A DNA stretch of 64,000 bases from Ophiura sarsii (GCA_035610835.1 CM069447.1:57915048-57979047); one strand, 5' to 3'. Shown: positions 35,243-48,330, counted from the stretch's first letter. Notes: generated from the sequence alone by a model not told the origin. A program made the numbers and translations.

Positions 35243-35369
35243 AACCCTAACCCTCCTAGACACAACAAGACAGTTCTATAATTTTGTACCGCACGGCGGC
35301 CCCTTCAATCTCGTGCCACGCTCAGCGCGTGGATCAACTGGTTAACAAAAACTGAAGTTTTTTAACCTC

Positions 35370-35525
35370 CCCCGCGTAGTTCAGTGGTCAGAGCATCAGA
35401 CTTGCACGCACGCGGCCCGGGTTCGATTCGCGGCGCGCGCGGAGACTGATTTGCCCCTCAAATTTGACCCGCATTTCTCCACTGATAGTTTAATTCACAA
35501 CAAAACGCCCGAGGAGTTAGGGTAA
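35370..35525 (+). mobile_element. tRNA-derived SINE
   Basis: Plus-strand tRNA-like head: A box TAGTTCAGTGGTCAGAGCA and B box GGGTTCGATTC, about 35 bases apart, within CG-rich arms. The anticodon arm does not pair properly, and no closed cloverleaf forms, so it is a pseudo-tRNA. The downstream body CATTTCTCCACTGATAGTTT is shared with 31970-32090. A pol III internal promoter is the expected driver of such elements. Confidence 0.75.
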
Positions 35526-35589
35526 AGCATGTTGACGTAACGCGCGTATCTGTAGCACTTGAGGCAACACTGCACAACAAATACTAATG

Positions 35590-35910
35590 GCTTTATTATA
35601 AGATCTCTACACTGGCTACTAGTTGATAAAAGAAACAAGTTCAACACACTTGTTTATGTCTATTAAATCCATTAGCGGTTCAGCATCCCATATACACATC
35701 GGAGTGTATTTTCTATCTACATTCCATCTAGACAAGGCCTACGATCTGCCACAGACAATCCCGTCTTGTTGTGCCAGCCAGTCACAAATGCATTAGAGAT
35801 GGATCCTTTGCTGTGAATGGCCCAACACTTTGGAATTACACTCCATCCACCTTAAGATCCAGCTACAGTATCATAACCTTAAAACAATCTTAAGACTTAT
35901 TCCTTTAGTA
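35590..35910 (+). pseudogene. LINE ORF2 C-terminal fragment with stops and frameshift
   Basis: Translation gives SLHWLLVDKRNKFNTLVYVY, stop, then after a stop FSIYIPSRQGLRSATDN and, in another frame, RDGSFAVNGPTLWNYTPSTL and RSSYSIITLKQS before stops near 35890. LHWL...KF.TLV.VY and LRSA.DN..GPTLWN.LPS are C-terminal hallmarks of L2/CR1-like ORF2 proteins. At least two stops and one frameshift make it dead. It lies just downstream of the SINE, which may be coincidence. The following 35930-36030 may be its 3' region. Confidence 0.7.
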
Positions 35911-36029
35911 ACTAATTTGGTTGTGGATTAGTAACTGCTTTCTCATTCTTTCAATTCAATTGTGTATGATTCCTGGAGTGCATTGTATTGTTTATATGTT
36001 ATATTTTTTATTAAGCGCTGTGATCATTC

Positions 36030-36245
36030 AAAATATTATCTCCGGGTTTCATTTTCAGCACTGGACAGAGCTCTGTACTCAGTTGAGAACAATAGTTCCA
36101 GCACTGAGCCTGCACAAGCCCAGCACAAGCCCATCACAGGGAGCTCCGGGAATTGGAACGTCATAACAAAAAAACAACTCACGCAACTGAGGCACCGGAG
36201 CTCTGGACAGCTCTGGACATAGTTTCTCTCAGGAATCTCCGGCAT
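36030..36245. other. Unrecognised GC-richer segment
   Basis: Overlapping 69-86-codon frames on both strands. It contains AAGCCCAGCACAAGCCCATC and GGGAATTGGAACG; the latter recurs at 37580-37595 next to GGGCCTGCTGTGGGCCTG. These pieces flank the 36334-37331 transposon and may be parts of one interrupted repeat. No protein family recognised. Confidence 0.35.
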
Positions 36246-36333
36246 ATCAATTAGGCGCTCCTCCTTTCCCGCTCCGCTACGACGGAGTAATATAGAACTA
36301 CCAGCCTTTATTGTTCAATGTTTCAGTTATATA

Positions 36334-37331
36334 CGAGGGTCGTTCAAAAATAAATTGAACGTGATCATGGTATGGGACGCATGAGTGATTCTATTGAGGG
36401 ATAATGTGATCAATAATTCGCAATAATATACCTTATAAAACAACAAAGGATAAAGATTAAGAACAATGGAGGGATTATAATTTAGTAAATTGTTGTGGGA
36501 TATAAAGCAAAAATAGTGAGGATTTCAAGAGGAGCTGTTCATAAAATGTTCTCAAACCATTGAAATTATGTGACGATTACTTTAACAATACATATCTAGT
36601 AGGTCTACAGATGACAGTAATAAGAGAGGTTGTGGCAGCCATCTTTGATTGATATATTCATGTATATCTTCATTTTGACTATCACAATATTTATACACAT
36701 TGATTTAAGCTTTTTTCATTATTTCTGATTAGAATTGAAGGCACAGTAAGCTTTTACCTGGTAAATTTTATGATTTTAGCAATTTTTGGCCCAGTTCAAA
36801 ATGATCTGCGCATGCGCATATTTTCTGCAGGTTTCATGCGATAAGTTCGGATAATTAGTTAGCTATCATATGGAATCTCCCAAACTGGTAAATTGCTTGG
36901 ATTTTTCCTAAATTGTTTGATATTCCGCACTATTAGTGATTCACTGACTGTGCATTTTTCAATGAAATGGCTATTTGAAATGCTGATATTTGTATACTTT
37001 TTCATCAATTGCCTCTCCTTATTTTTTTTCCTCTCATACTATATCAAATTACACAGGGATTAAAGTAATTGTCTTTTTTATCATACTTACGCGAATAAAA
37101 TTGGGATTTACCTGCTTCTGGTGTCATGTGATGCAATCTTCTTACCACATGTTTCATTAAAACAATTTAAATTTACTGCCAAATAACTGATTTAGCAGTG
37201 TCCCAAGTGTACGTACTTTGCGACACTGCTATGACGTCAAAGTTCACACTTTGAGGTTCATACTTTGTATTGATCATAATATTTCTCAATATAATCACTC
37301 ATCACTTGCATAACTTACTGAATGACCCTCG
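36334..37331. mobile_element. Mariner-like non-autonomous DNA transposon (998 bp), uninterrupted copy
   Basis: Ends CGAGGGTCGTTCA and an inverse TGAATGACCCTCG, both flanked by TA (36332-36333 and 37332-37333). Inverted similarity extends about 80 bp (GAGTGATTCTATTGAGGGAT). CGAGGGTC termini with TA duplication are typical of mariner-type elements. The length is near autonomous mariners, but no transposase frame is open. It is the empty-site relative of 7540-10576, where a LINE has inserted. Confidence 0.8.
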
Positions 37332-37333
37332 TA

Positions 37334-38044
37334 AGTGAGTCATCGCTTTGAAGTGGTTTCCTTTGTTGCGTGTAATTGGCCAAATATAAGAACATGCCAG
37401 AGATATTGATTGACAGTGGATATTTCCAGAGGGTTCTATGGGCGGAGATGACGGAGTGCGTGGAGTTTTGCCGGACAATTCTATTGAAATTACTTCTGAC
37501 GGAGGAAATTTAACTCGATGTCCCAAAGCTATGTCAGGAACGGTGCTGGGCCTGCTGTGGGCCTGTTGTGGGCCTGAACAGGGAATTGGAACGAGGCATA
37601 TTTTATTTTTGATAGTGTATAAGCTCTGTTATTATTATATTTTCATTATTATAAGTGACTAGTATATAAGACGTATACGATAGTCGCCCAAGTAATATTT
37701 CGCACCACCAAACGTACAACAGTAAAGGTAACCTTAACAATTGCATTTTCGTTAGTGCTTGTATGTATGGTGTTGACATATATTACTTTGGCAACTATCG
37801 TATTAATCTCACTTATACTATACGTATGAATCAAACACATTTGACGAGAAATATTCGGGTTTTAACTCTCCGCGGCAAAATAATTACAAGCGTACGTACG
37901 CGAATATGGCTACACGCAAGCAGTTTTTTGGGGCACGCACGCGTCACGCATATGATGCACAGGTGCCATTGTTGCCTTCAGAGCGCCAGTGTTCTTCTGT
38001 ATTCATTCGCTGCTGTAAGAAAGCTTTGCCAATTTGGAACTGAT
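37334..38044. other. Segment A continuation, no gene recognised
   Basis: Includes GGGCCTG repeats at 37547-37575 and a weak match (37655-37830) to 45840-46010. Frames up to 98 codons (37763-38059) are not supported. Confidence 0.35.
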
Positions 38045-38081
38045 CCAACTATAGTTTGAGAGTGTGGCCTTAAAATGTCCG

Positions 38082-38083
<2 letters not shown>

Positions 38084-38120
<37 letters not shown>
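38084..38120. repeat. (C)37 homopolymer
   Basis: 37 consecutive C, the longest homopolymer in the window. The duplicated position in segment B (about 46055) reads only ACACCTCCACGTGGG, so the run expanded in A alone or was lost in B. Confidence 0.95.
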
Positions 38121-38234
38121 ACGCGGGTTGATTGTTTGTGTTTTCATTTCTATTCACCCACCTGACTCCTATTTGCATTAGATTGTAACGCGAATACCGG
38201 TCCAATAACATTGCTCTGGCATTGTGTTAACACC

Positions 38235-38530
38235 CCCTGTGTGGTCAATTTCACTCAAATAGGAAGCGATAGCTTCGTGTTAAATTAAGTTTAAATAACT
38301 TAATTTGATTTTTGATATATTTAAGGGTGTAATTGGGAAGTATTTCGTTTATTGACACCATAACATTTCTATGCATTATTGATGTTGGCGTGGTCAATTT
38401 CTAACAAATTGAAAGAGATATCCACGGGTTAAATTAAGTTTTAATGATTTAATTTGATATGGTGGAACGGAGATGTCTTTCCGATTGTAATAAGTATTAT
38501 AACTCTTTGATGACCCGACACCTGTCATGG
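38235..38530. repeat. Two tandem units of about 149 bp
   Basis: Units start at the GTGGTCAATTTC motif at 38241 and 38390 and share TTAAATTAAGTTT and TTAATTTGAT. The matching pair in segment B begins at about 46178 and 46324, so the tandem doubling predates the A/B duplication. Confidence 0.7.
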
Positions 38531-40908
38531 TTGCTGATACGCATTGCTTCATCGAGCGCACAAGCTTAATATGGTAGGAGTACACTCATCAACCACTTGT
38601 AATTTTCTTAGTTCTTATTTTTCATGCTGGCTGTATTGATCATGGTCCGTCTTGGTATGTTTAATTTTAATTTCCCTATATACTTTATATAGTACTAAAT
38701 TCTATATCACAATTGTGTACGCTAATGGAATATGATAAGACAATGGGCCAGTAGTTATAATTACGAAGTATGACATTTTTGCCATGTTGTATAAACTGCG
38801 ATCAACACCACGGTTTCAGATCCATAGCGTGATTTAAACAGTGTAAGAGGTACATGTAGGCAAAATGTTGATAACGTGTTTATGCAAATGCTTAATTAAG
38901 AGTTCAAGGACCGGGTGAAATCGGAGTTGACTGAAACGGCTGAAGAATGATCAGACACATAGGCCTAATGATATAAATGTGTGACAAGGGCCGTGTACCC
39001 TAATGACAGAAAAGTGTAATCACGTGACTGCGGTTATTAGCATAAAAACTGAAATCGTCAGTGATTGTTCACATAATTTCTTGTTTTTTGACAATACCCA
39101 GTTGTGGCGTCAACTTTGCTATATTATTATTGCCATCCTGGAATGAAACCTTTTCAAATCGTGTCACATACCGCTGCGTGATTTGCAATAATCACCTCTA
39201 GCACACCTGCTTAATATAGCTATGTAAACGACATAACACACTGACAGTGAGTTCCTCATTTCAACCGAGTTCTCCCAAGAAACAATACAATAGTTCGCCT
39301 TTATAAGTTACTGATAAAGTTTATAATGACACTCTCCCCGATGATGTATGAATCATATATTTCTGGCCACTTTGATAGAATATAAAACGTCATTAACACT
39401 TTCCACGCGGCAGACATCTGCAGACGACATTCCAAAATTTCACAAAATGTTTCACAAATGTCAAAATTGTTGAATTTCATAACCATTATTTGGAAAGGCA
39501 TTGAAATAAGTACATACATGTATATGCCTAGTATTGGTTTAGTAAATCTTGAGATATACTTTGAAAGCTGGGAAAGGTTTCTGAACAATCTTGTTTTGTA
39601 TATGGTAACATAAAAGCCGCGTGAATAGTGTTAACATAGTGGGGCTGCAGCTGAACCAAAAGGTTTCACCGTGGATGGCTGGCGACCAAGACTGAATATA
39701 TGTCGTTCTTTAAACCTTAAAGCCACGCGTACACGGCACCCCATTGAAAAACTATCGTTTAACCTTTGTGAGAAGTCGTTTTGATATAACATGTCACAAC
39801 ACTTTGAATGTATGTCATGCATGTAGGGAAATGTGTCCTTCTATCGAGAAAAGTTAATATCTACATAAATTGCATAAGAGTCGTCAACCTTGTTAGATTA
39901 TATCACTCACACCTTGTCATGCATACGTTTTATTTGAGTGTCTCCTTTCAGTAATTGATTACTTAATTGATATTTCAGGTTTCCATTTTTCACTGGTAAA
40001 GGGGCATGCCCCCACCAAACTCATCGAGCTACTCTTACCACATCATCTAAAATCATAAACTATAGAAACATATTGATACAATAGACCATATCACGCGGAG
40101 TATAATACTACATTGTATAATTGTTTTCCTGGTAAATCAGTCAATGACCCAACGACTATACCATGGGATTATATGTTTATCATAATCATACCTTTTTATG
40201 CATTATGTATTATATCCCAGGGGCACACTTCAACAGCAGTTTGAATAAAATGCACATTGTTTTCAAAAACATGGTTTTTCATCAATTCTGGTGGTGAACA
40301 CCATATGGTATTATAATGTGTGTTATTGTTAACTCCAAGTTGAAACTCATACTACTCTTCCGGTTAGCTTTGTTAAAGTGCGGCGAGTCTGTGCGTGCTA
40401 ATTACAGTTAAAACCTCAACCTATTATGACTTTTTAAATCTAATAAGAAGGCTACTCATCATAACATTAATCCAAATCAAAATAAAGGTTTCAAAGAGTT
40501 TGTTTAGAACGAGTGAGCTGTTTGTCCCGAAATCAACTTAATAATATATTTCGCATTAAAGAGAAAGAAATGCTATAATATAGACTCGGACAAACTGGTG
40601 TGAATTAAGTCAACAAAGCCCTTACATTAACATGGTCTCGAAACCAACTTCTCTTCGCTATCGCGTCAAAGGATTTTCCAATGTACCACTCATATATATA
40701 TATATATGTCTATATCGAAAATCACTAGCGGCCGGAATACATGTGAGAACATATTTCAAGATACGACTGTTATTGCATAGCTTAACTGCAAGCTTAAAAT
40801 ATTTTCACGGAGACAGAAACTAGTTCCGTTATTGTATTGTTACATACTGTAGAGCTTAACTTTTAATACATAGTCTGGCATACTTTATACCATGGTGAAA
40901 TGAAGTAA

Positions 40909-41049
40909 GGGAGCAAATCAAAACTCGACCGCGCAGCAACCGGCGGTTCCGCCCGGTTATCATTGTTTAGAACAATAGAAACCGGCTGCAACCTCACGGA
41001 ACTGCACGGAACCGGCGGTTGCTGGGCGGTCGAGTTTTGATGTGCTCCC
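40909..41049. mobile_element. Harbinger-type palindromic MITE, copy 2 (141 bp)
   Basis: GGGAGCAAATCAAAACTCG at the left and the inverse GGTCGAGTTTTGATGTGCTCCC at the right, TAA on both sides (40906-40908 and 41050-41052). It is absent at the matching place in segment B (about 52795), which gives a relative date: insertion after the A/B duplication. Confidence 0.85.
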
Positions 41050-43416
41050 TAATAGCATCCATTATTTTTGGATTTGATTGATGTTTAATTGATTCTACAC
41101 GAAACGCACCAACGACGAAATATGCACTTCTTCCCCGGGGCTCAGATATTTAGTGTTCATATTATAAGAGGATGAAATACGGATAAATATATCCGAAGAG
41201 GTGGCGATTCCTAATTGGATTTTGCATTGAATGACAGAATACTACTATATACCATATGTAAGTACTAAAGATGTTATGACAGATGTGGAGCAATTCCAGT
41301 CATTATGACCCCATGCACTGAACCCCCGGAGAGTGCTATTCAACATATTTTCTTAAGAAAACATGTCTCACCCAGTAAATTAATGAGATTTTGTTTAGAC
41401 AGAATAAGCATCAAGAAGTGGAGCTGCGAAATTCTACCACAACTTAGTGTATACCATCAACGTATCCCTTTTTACTCTCCGGTACGTCTTCATATGGTAA
41501 CAACTTTAAAAGTTTTAACCCAATAGGAACAGATGAATAGTTTTCATCTATAGAGAATATATATGAATTACAGAATTGTAATGAAAACTCAACTTAATTT
41601 CATAAAAACAGGCCTTGCACAACTATGCTGCCCCACCGCGACAAAAAGAAGTAACTCCATGTTGATGCTTTTGAGATAATATAAGGCAAAAACTGAATAA
41701 TCCTTGATGTATCTGTGAAACCTTTTATTATTTAGATTAAATATTAGTTTGGATAAATGAATAACACATACCTAATCAAAAAATGCCAATTTGTTTAGGT
41801 TGTAAACTGTAGAATATGAAAAAGTGCTTCTTTTTGTAATGGCTTCTTTTATCGGATGTCCTATACTTGCGTGTACAATTTATGAGGAAGCCAATGTTGT
41901 GAAGACTTAACTGGGCCAAACCTCTATTATACTGAAATATATTACTGTGTATTATTTGTCAAAAATGGAGTTACTTCCTTTTGTCGCGGTTGGGAAGAAT
42001 GTCTTTTGAACAACATGAGTAGACAGGCGACAATGAATTCACTTAGGCTATCTTAGGTTATCACAATTTTACATATCGTTCTTTCCAAAGTTATCTTAAC
42101 TATACATCCCATTATCGCTGTAATAATAAACGGAACATTATACTTCTGAAGCAGTCGCTCATATGAAAATAAGTTTTAACGTGGATATGTAAAAGTGTTT
42201 ATGTTTGCTTAGGACTCTGTCCAAATACATCTTTTCTCTGTTATTATACTCAACTTTTGACGTTTTATGATTTTATTTCATTGAGTAGAATTCATTATTC
42301 GCTTCGGTTATTAACATGAACAATTGGCAGTCGCCTAAACAAACACCAACAGTAATGGGTCCATGACTATTGAAGGAGAAATCAAGAGATGCCTCCAGAA
42401 ATGCTTCTTACGTAGGTATCCTTAAGCGAGACACTGGGCTTCAAACCGACATCATAAAAACATGTATTCAGGACAAGAAGACTGAAGAGCCATTGTAAAT
42501 CCAGGACACAAACTCGAAATGGACAAGTGGGTTACATTGTAAACCTGAAGATGTTCTGATTGGCGCTCTGAAGTTCAAACTTTCTGTAGACAAAAGTGTT
42601 GCCGTAATGATATATATCATGCATAACTGTTATTCGTCATAGAAAAGTACAATAATGAGACTGGTGAGGTTGGGCTAATGTTTACAAATAATTATAAGAT
42701 AATATTGAAGAAGAAAAAAAAACTCCTCTGAAATTGTTTTTAGAATTTCGGAAAGGTCGGCAAATGTCGGCAATCCCAGTTATAAGGTATACCTGTTATA
42801 AGTGCATACGTAACAGTGCTCCTGGCTGAAAAAAGCGAAGACGCTAATGTCATGTTTGTTTACTGTGCTCATCTGTCGGGTAAATCACTCCAATTATTTT
42901 AATTCTATTTCGTCACACACATGTGTCACAAATATGTGTCACAAATATGTGTTTCAACCACAATGCGTGCCTTACAGAGTATAGAAATGTGTACTACACT
43001 TAACAAATAATGCCATAACGGGTAAAATATGATATTCCTAAAAGCTTTCTACATTGTAAAGAACCGGGTCAGTTTTCAAACCCTTTTTCAAAAGGATGGT
43101 AAATGAGTAAGCATCTTTGACTTCACATGGTATGGGTGAATGGAGTAGTGGGCGGAAACCTATTGTAAACTTAGACATAAGTCTAAGTCTCTTAGGCCCA
43201 ATGTGTTCTCGTCTCATTTTTATCGTAACGAAAGTGCTTGTGATATTGTAACTATTTAGTAGTTACAATTTACTATGTGCTCACATATCAAATTCGTAGT
43301 CTTATCCATAAAGTCGTTTTAAGGTGTTACCCTTAACGTATGGTTGATAAACGTATTATTTACGCAGCGAAAACCAAATTTGAGATAGTATTGATTTTGT
43401 GCATGTTAACATTGAC

Positions 43417-44062
43417 ATTATCAGTCCGGGCCGATTTTCCGTTCAGGAGGGAAGTATTACCCATAATCCCTTGCGAATGTATATATTGCAAAGTATTTGT
43501 AGTGGTAATACAAACAAGACCAATTTATTTAGTTCAACCAAATATGATGGATCTTTGAATCAATGACGATCAGTAAATGAGTCAATATATAAGATAAACT
43601 GTTTAGTCATAATTAATAGATATTATTGTGGTGATTTTCCTAATTTATTGTAATTAAGAAATTGGGCTAATTACTTCATTAATTAATCAAATTCGTTTAT
43701 TTGAAAAAGTACACGATAACTTGTTTTGTCCCCAGACACTTTTCATATAATTGTATGATCTAACTTAATTATTACCAAGTTTGATCATGTTGCAAATTAA
43801 AATAACGAATCGATATCCATTTAGTTTTAAGTTCAACTTCATAGACCCCCCAAATCAAAATAACGAGTTTAAAATGAGCCACTGATCGCTGAGGACGAAA
43901 ATCAAATATATCATTATATTATACAAAATGTTTCACGCATATTGAAATAGGTCTGGGTTTAATTTGTATGCTACAGTTCTCTTAGCCTTATGAAAAACGG
44001 GTTCCTGGAGAGGACTAGAGGAATGCTTCCTGAATGGGAAATCGGCCCGGACTGATTATTGA
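43417..44062. repeat. Inverted repeat flanking the A/B junction
   Basis: 43417-43457 and 44020-44062 are inverted copies (ATCAGTCCGGGCCGATTT core, then TTCAGGA). They enclose about 560 bp of AT-rich sequence without a gene. They could be the ends of another DNA element of about 640 bp. No target-site duplication was confirmed. Confidence 0.55.
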
Positions 44063-44499
44063 CATCGTATGTGGATTTTGACTGAAATGTAGCCTTTCGT
44101 TAGTACAAAACTGTGTAATTAGCTGCTTAGATTGACGGCATTGCCATCGAAAATATGTAATGTAGTTTTTACTTTTCCGGTATATCCAACGAAGAAGCAC
44201 TAAGTATAATGTTGATTTACCAATTTCAGCTTCTCCACGAAAGATACAGTACAGGCGTAGTACGAACAAAATACTAATAGTATTATCATCTTGTGCGTGT
44301 TTTGAAGTTAGCAGAGTCTGTTTATAATATGAAGCCGTATGTACACAAGTAAATCACACGTTATCTGCTGTTATTCGTGAACATTATACTGGAATGACTT
44401 GTACCCACTAATACGTAATATTGCGTTTTCAATATCAGGAAAACACCTCATTCCTAATGATTAGGAATTAGCTGTTTTAATCATACATTATATCATGGT

Positions 44500-44640
44500 T
44501 TATGATTTATCATAAAAACTCTTCTTACACGATCAACGAATGAAAAGTAATTCAGTTGCCGCGTAAGTGAAATTCCCTCTCTCAAATAAATACGCTGTGT
44601 CGTCTTTGCAAAGTATGTCTGTTTGTCATAAGCGAATTAG
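44500..44640. repeat. Palindrome cassette 3 (44567 core)
   Basis: TTGCCGCGTAA, core GTGAAATTCCC at 44567-44577 (one mismatch), then TCTCTCAAATAAATACG and TTTGCAAAGTATG. Collinear with cassette 1 of segment A. Confidence 0.6.
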
Positions 44641-44939
44641 TAGAAAAACATTGTTGTCATATGCATGTCCATTCGTTTACATTGCGAGGTAATCACACAT
44701 TTTCTAGAATGTAAAAAAACCAAAACATCGATTTCAAAACTTTTTCGGGGGATATGTATTCTGATTCAAGACTGTAAAACAATCATGGACATGTATACTT
44801 ATATATTAAATCAAACTTAAAAACACATAAGTTAAATCTAAAAAAATGCGAATGTAGTTTTAGAGAAAATTACAAATTAAATAGTTTTATAATTTAAGAA
44901 AGTCATTGAAATTGTTATTTAAATATTGCACAATGCTTT

Positions 44940-45110
44940 ATAGGAGATCAAATACAGGCTCCATGGATACGTATATCACGACAATATCGCTTTCCTATTT
45001 CATGAATTGTCATTTCTCTTGCACGTTTAATTAATGCAAAGCTAATCAAAGTGACGCGTAAGGGAAATTCCCTCTTTAAAATTAATACGTAGAATACGCC
45101 GACACAATTG
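44940..45110. repeat. Palindrome cassette 4 (45062 core)
   Basis: TGACGCGTAA, exact GGGAAATTCCC at 45062-45072, then TCTTTAAAATTAATACG. Collinear with cassette 2 of segment A. Confidence 0.6.
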
Positions 45111-46739
45111 TTAAAGATATCTAACATTTATTACAAATGTGTATTATGTATAAATGTTTATGTCAATCCGAGCGAGTTATCTTTATAATCATCAGATAAT
45201 CACCACGTTTACAAGCAACTCGCTAGTTATACCATAAAGAAAATGCTTTAGATAATTGATTTGATACAGGATTGTTCGGTTTGCAAATATTGTCAGTATG
45301 GACATATCTGTTCTTTGAAAGAGAAGTAGACATTTTTTTCTGTTGTCTGTAATTTTCAGGTTCAATTGGCTTACATCGACTGAAGATAGCACTGAAGCAT
45401 AATATGAAATGGTATTTATCATTGCAGGACATGGGCTATCTACCACCAAATCACTGGATTTTGCAATATGTTCAATAGCCGGTTGTTTCAGAGTTCAGCA
45501 TGTGACCAGCCATTTAGTGTAATGTCAAAATCACCCTGGAACCCGTATGATTATGCCGCTTATGCTACATTTAAATGAGACTATGCACAATAATGACTTA
45601 ACCCCCTGAGAACTACCGGCCGATTGGTTAAAAAGATGGATACATCATTTATTGCACCAATGAGAGACATTGCTAGAATAATTGTATCCCTGATAAAGTT
45701 GGGAGTGAAACATTTTACAAGCTGCATTTGAATTGGCTATTCATATGAGTACATCTGGTAATAAATCAATCAGAACCACTGTAAGATAGACAGGTAGACC
45801 CCAGGTTTTTTTAAACATTTACTTGATGATAATCGGGATAATCATCTGCAAGACTAGTACGTATGATGCATACGTATAATTGACTTGTATATAAGACATT
45901 TTGCATTTTGAAAAGTAAATCTGGCATCACCATACCTACAAGTAATCTTAACAATTGAAATGAGACCAATGCTATTATGTCTATAGCATTAGACAACTCA
46001 CTTGTACTTATCAGCTAAACGTATAGTTTGATAGTGTGCCCTTAATGTTCGGAACACCTCCACGTGGGTTATTTGTTTGTGCTTTCATTTCGATCCACTC
46101 ATCACCTCCAAAGTGAGTGTCAGTGTGCACTATTTTCAATAGAATGTAACAATCATTGCGCTGCATTATATATCGGTGTGGTCAATTTCAGACAAATGGG
46201 AATCGATATCTTAGCGTTAAAATTAAGTTTTAATAATTTACTGGATATATGTTTTATATTGTGGAATAGGAAGGTTTTTCTAGTATCGGTACAATAACTT
46301 TGCTATGCATTATTGATATTGGTGTGGTCAATTTCAGACAGATTGAAATGATATCCTCCGGTTAATTTGGTATGGTGGAATTGGATGTATTTCCGATCGT
46401 AAGAAGTATTATAAATATTTAATGACGTGACACATTAATAATTAACCTCAGATGTCATGGTTACCGATACACTTGGCCTGAAAGAGCGCTTATAATCGCC
46501 CAGATGGGAAAGCATACAATAGCAGGAGTACCATCATCGATCACTTGGAATTAATAGCCAGTCACCTTGTTAACTTGAATCTCTCAGATGTCCTTACTTG
46601 CTATTTGTCATGCTTGCTGTATTGATCATTGTCCGTGTCGACTTTAATTATATTTCTATATAACCATGATGTATTTGTAGAAATATTGTAGAATCAAGTG
46701 AGTTGTAATAGTTGTACAAATGTCCGTTGTCTGATAAGA

Positions 46740-46935
46740 TCAATTTGTAACACATTATTTATGATTTATTATAACGCCTTCTCTCGCACGACCAACTCAT
46801 GACCATTTAATCAGCTGACGCGTAAGGGGAATTCCCTCCTTCAAAACAATTATGTTTGTCGTGAGTGCAAAGTATGTCTATATGGCTTATGTGTAGGAGC
46901 AGAGACACCTGTTTGTGGTGCATGTCGATTGGTTA
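46740..46935. repeat. Palindrome cassette 5 (46826 core)
   Basis: TTATAACGCCTTCTCTCGCACGA-type lead, CTGACGCGTAA, core GGGGAATTCCC at 46826-46836, then GTGCAAAGTATG and AGGAGCAGAGAC. No segment A partner at this position was found. Confidence 0.55.
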
Positions 46936-48330
46936 AACATAATTAACTATTCTTATTATATATAAAATGTTTCAATTGTTAGGTTTTGTTATTCTTCAAA
47001 GGCAAATTTTGTTCAGGGACATTGTTTAAAAATCTGATTCAAAATTATAATACACGCAAGGAAACATATACCCATTCGCATGCACAATATGTACAAAACA
47101 GTATAAACCTTATGTGCATACGTATAGAACATATATGTACCAGATTGGCAGTGCTTCCTAAGCAAAGGCATAGGGTTAGTTGGTCAGTGTATCTTTTCTT
47201 CAACATATGCAATAATATACGTGATTGTCAAACGTAACAAGTATGTCAAAAACTAAAACACATCTCGAATCAACATACTATGGGTCGGTAAGGCCAAAAG
47301 AACAGTTTTACAAATTGACATAACGAGATACACTAATACTAAGGCTTCACCAAAAGTCAAGTATAAATATTTAGGTTTTTTGACGTTTTTACGCAAATTA
47401 TTAAGGACGAGTGTAAGGACCCGGCTGTACGATCAGAGTTGATTGAACGGCTAAAGAATAATCCGATAAATAATAAAACGGATGTGCGATAATAAAGGAC
47501 CATAGCGAGAGTCTAAACCGAAGGTCCGATTCTCAGTTTTATTATTGGTTTGATGTTATCAATGTGAAGTTGTCTCTTGAGATAGGACGTTGTTTTGACA
47601 TAAAATGTCATACACCAGGATGTGTTACACTTTGCGCTATCTACGTATTTGAACCGAAATTAACCTGTCAATCGGGGTAATGACTACTGTAACATGCAAT
47701 GTATACATAGTCCAAGGGCTTCAATCTTGTTATATTATGTCCCGCATATTATTACAACACCAATACTATACTAATCGTCGTCAAAACGGGTGCGTGATCT
47801 GCATCTTTTTACCTTATTTCGTCTATCAAAATGTATATGAAAGTTAAACCGGCCCTACACAAAATGATCTACATGTATTTACAATAAATCAACTCATACA
47901 ATTGGGTCCACATACATGTCTGATTTTCCTATTTTTGCATATTTGTATATTGCATAAAGCATCATTCCTTCAGCTGTAGCTAAAGACACCTGCCACGAAC
48001 AGTAACACAATGGTTTCCCCTATTTGACATGAGAAGTTCTGTTGACATAACATTGATTAAATAAGCATAGATAATCCACGGGTCGTCAACCGTGTCACAA
48101 CCACTCATGCATTACTATGCCGTTTTTGCGTGTTTCCCTTCCGCAGGTCAATTGATATTTTTCGTTCCTAGTCTTCGCCGGTAATGGGACATGTCCCACA
48201 CCAAATTCATGGGTTCACTCTTGCCACATTTCTTAAAGTTCATAATAATAATAATATATTCATATTAAGTTTCTTGATCTTCATATGATTACGTAAGAAA
48301 CCATTGGTCATATGGTCTATTGCCACTTGA

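Larger units (their letters stand above)
32560..43400. repeat. Segmental duplication, segment A
   Basis: Collinear by-eye matches to segment B and later: 32560-32680 with 44130-44256; 33165-33640 with 44335-44850; 34570-34960 with 44930-45260; 38045-38660 with 46025-46640; 38870-38950 with 47380-47470; 39750-40050 with 48030-48250; 40080-40430 with 48955-49330; 41050-41420 with 52800-53520; 41990-42640 with 56740-57400; 42650-43400 with 62150-62940. Interruptions special to A are a piggyBac relic with a nested hAT element, SINE and LINE pieces, a 998-bp DNA transposon and a Harbinger MITE. No conserved reading frame survives between the copies. Confidence 0.8.

Noticed and set aside
35370..35445. 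Functional tRNA gene (plus strand)
   Set aside because: A and B boxes are good but the anticodon stem cannot form and the body is shared with another SINE copy.
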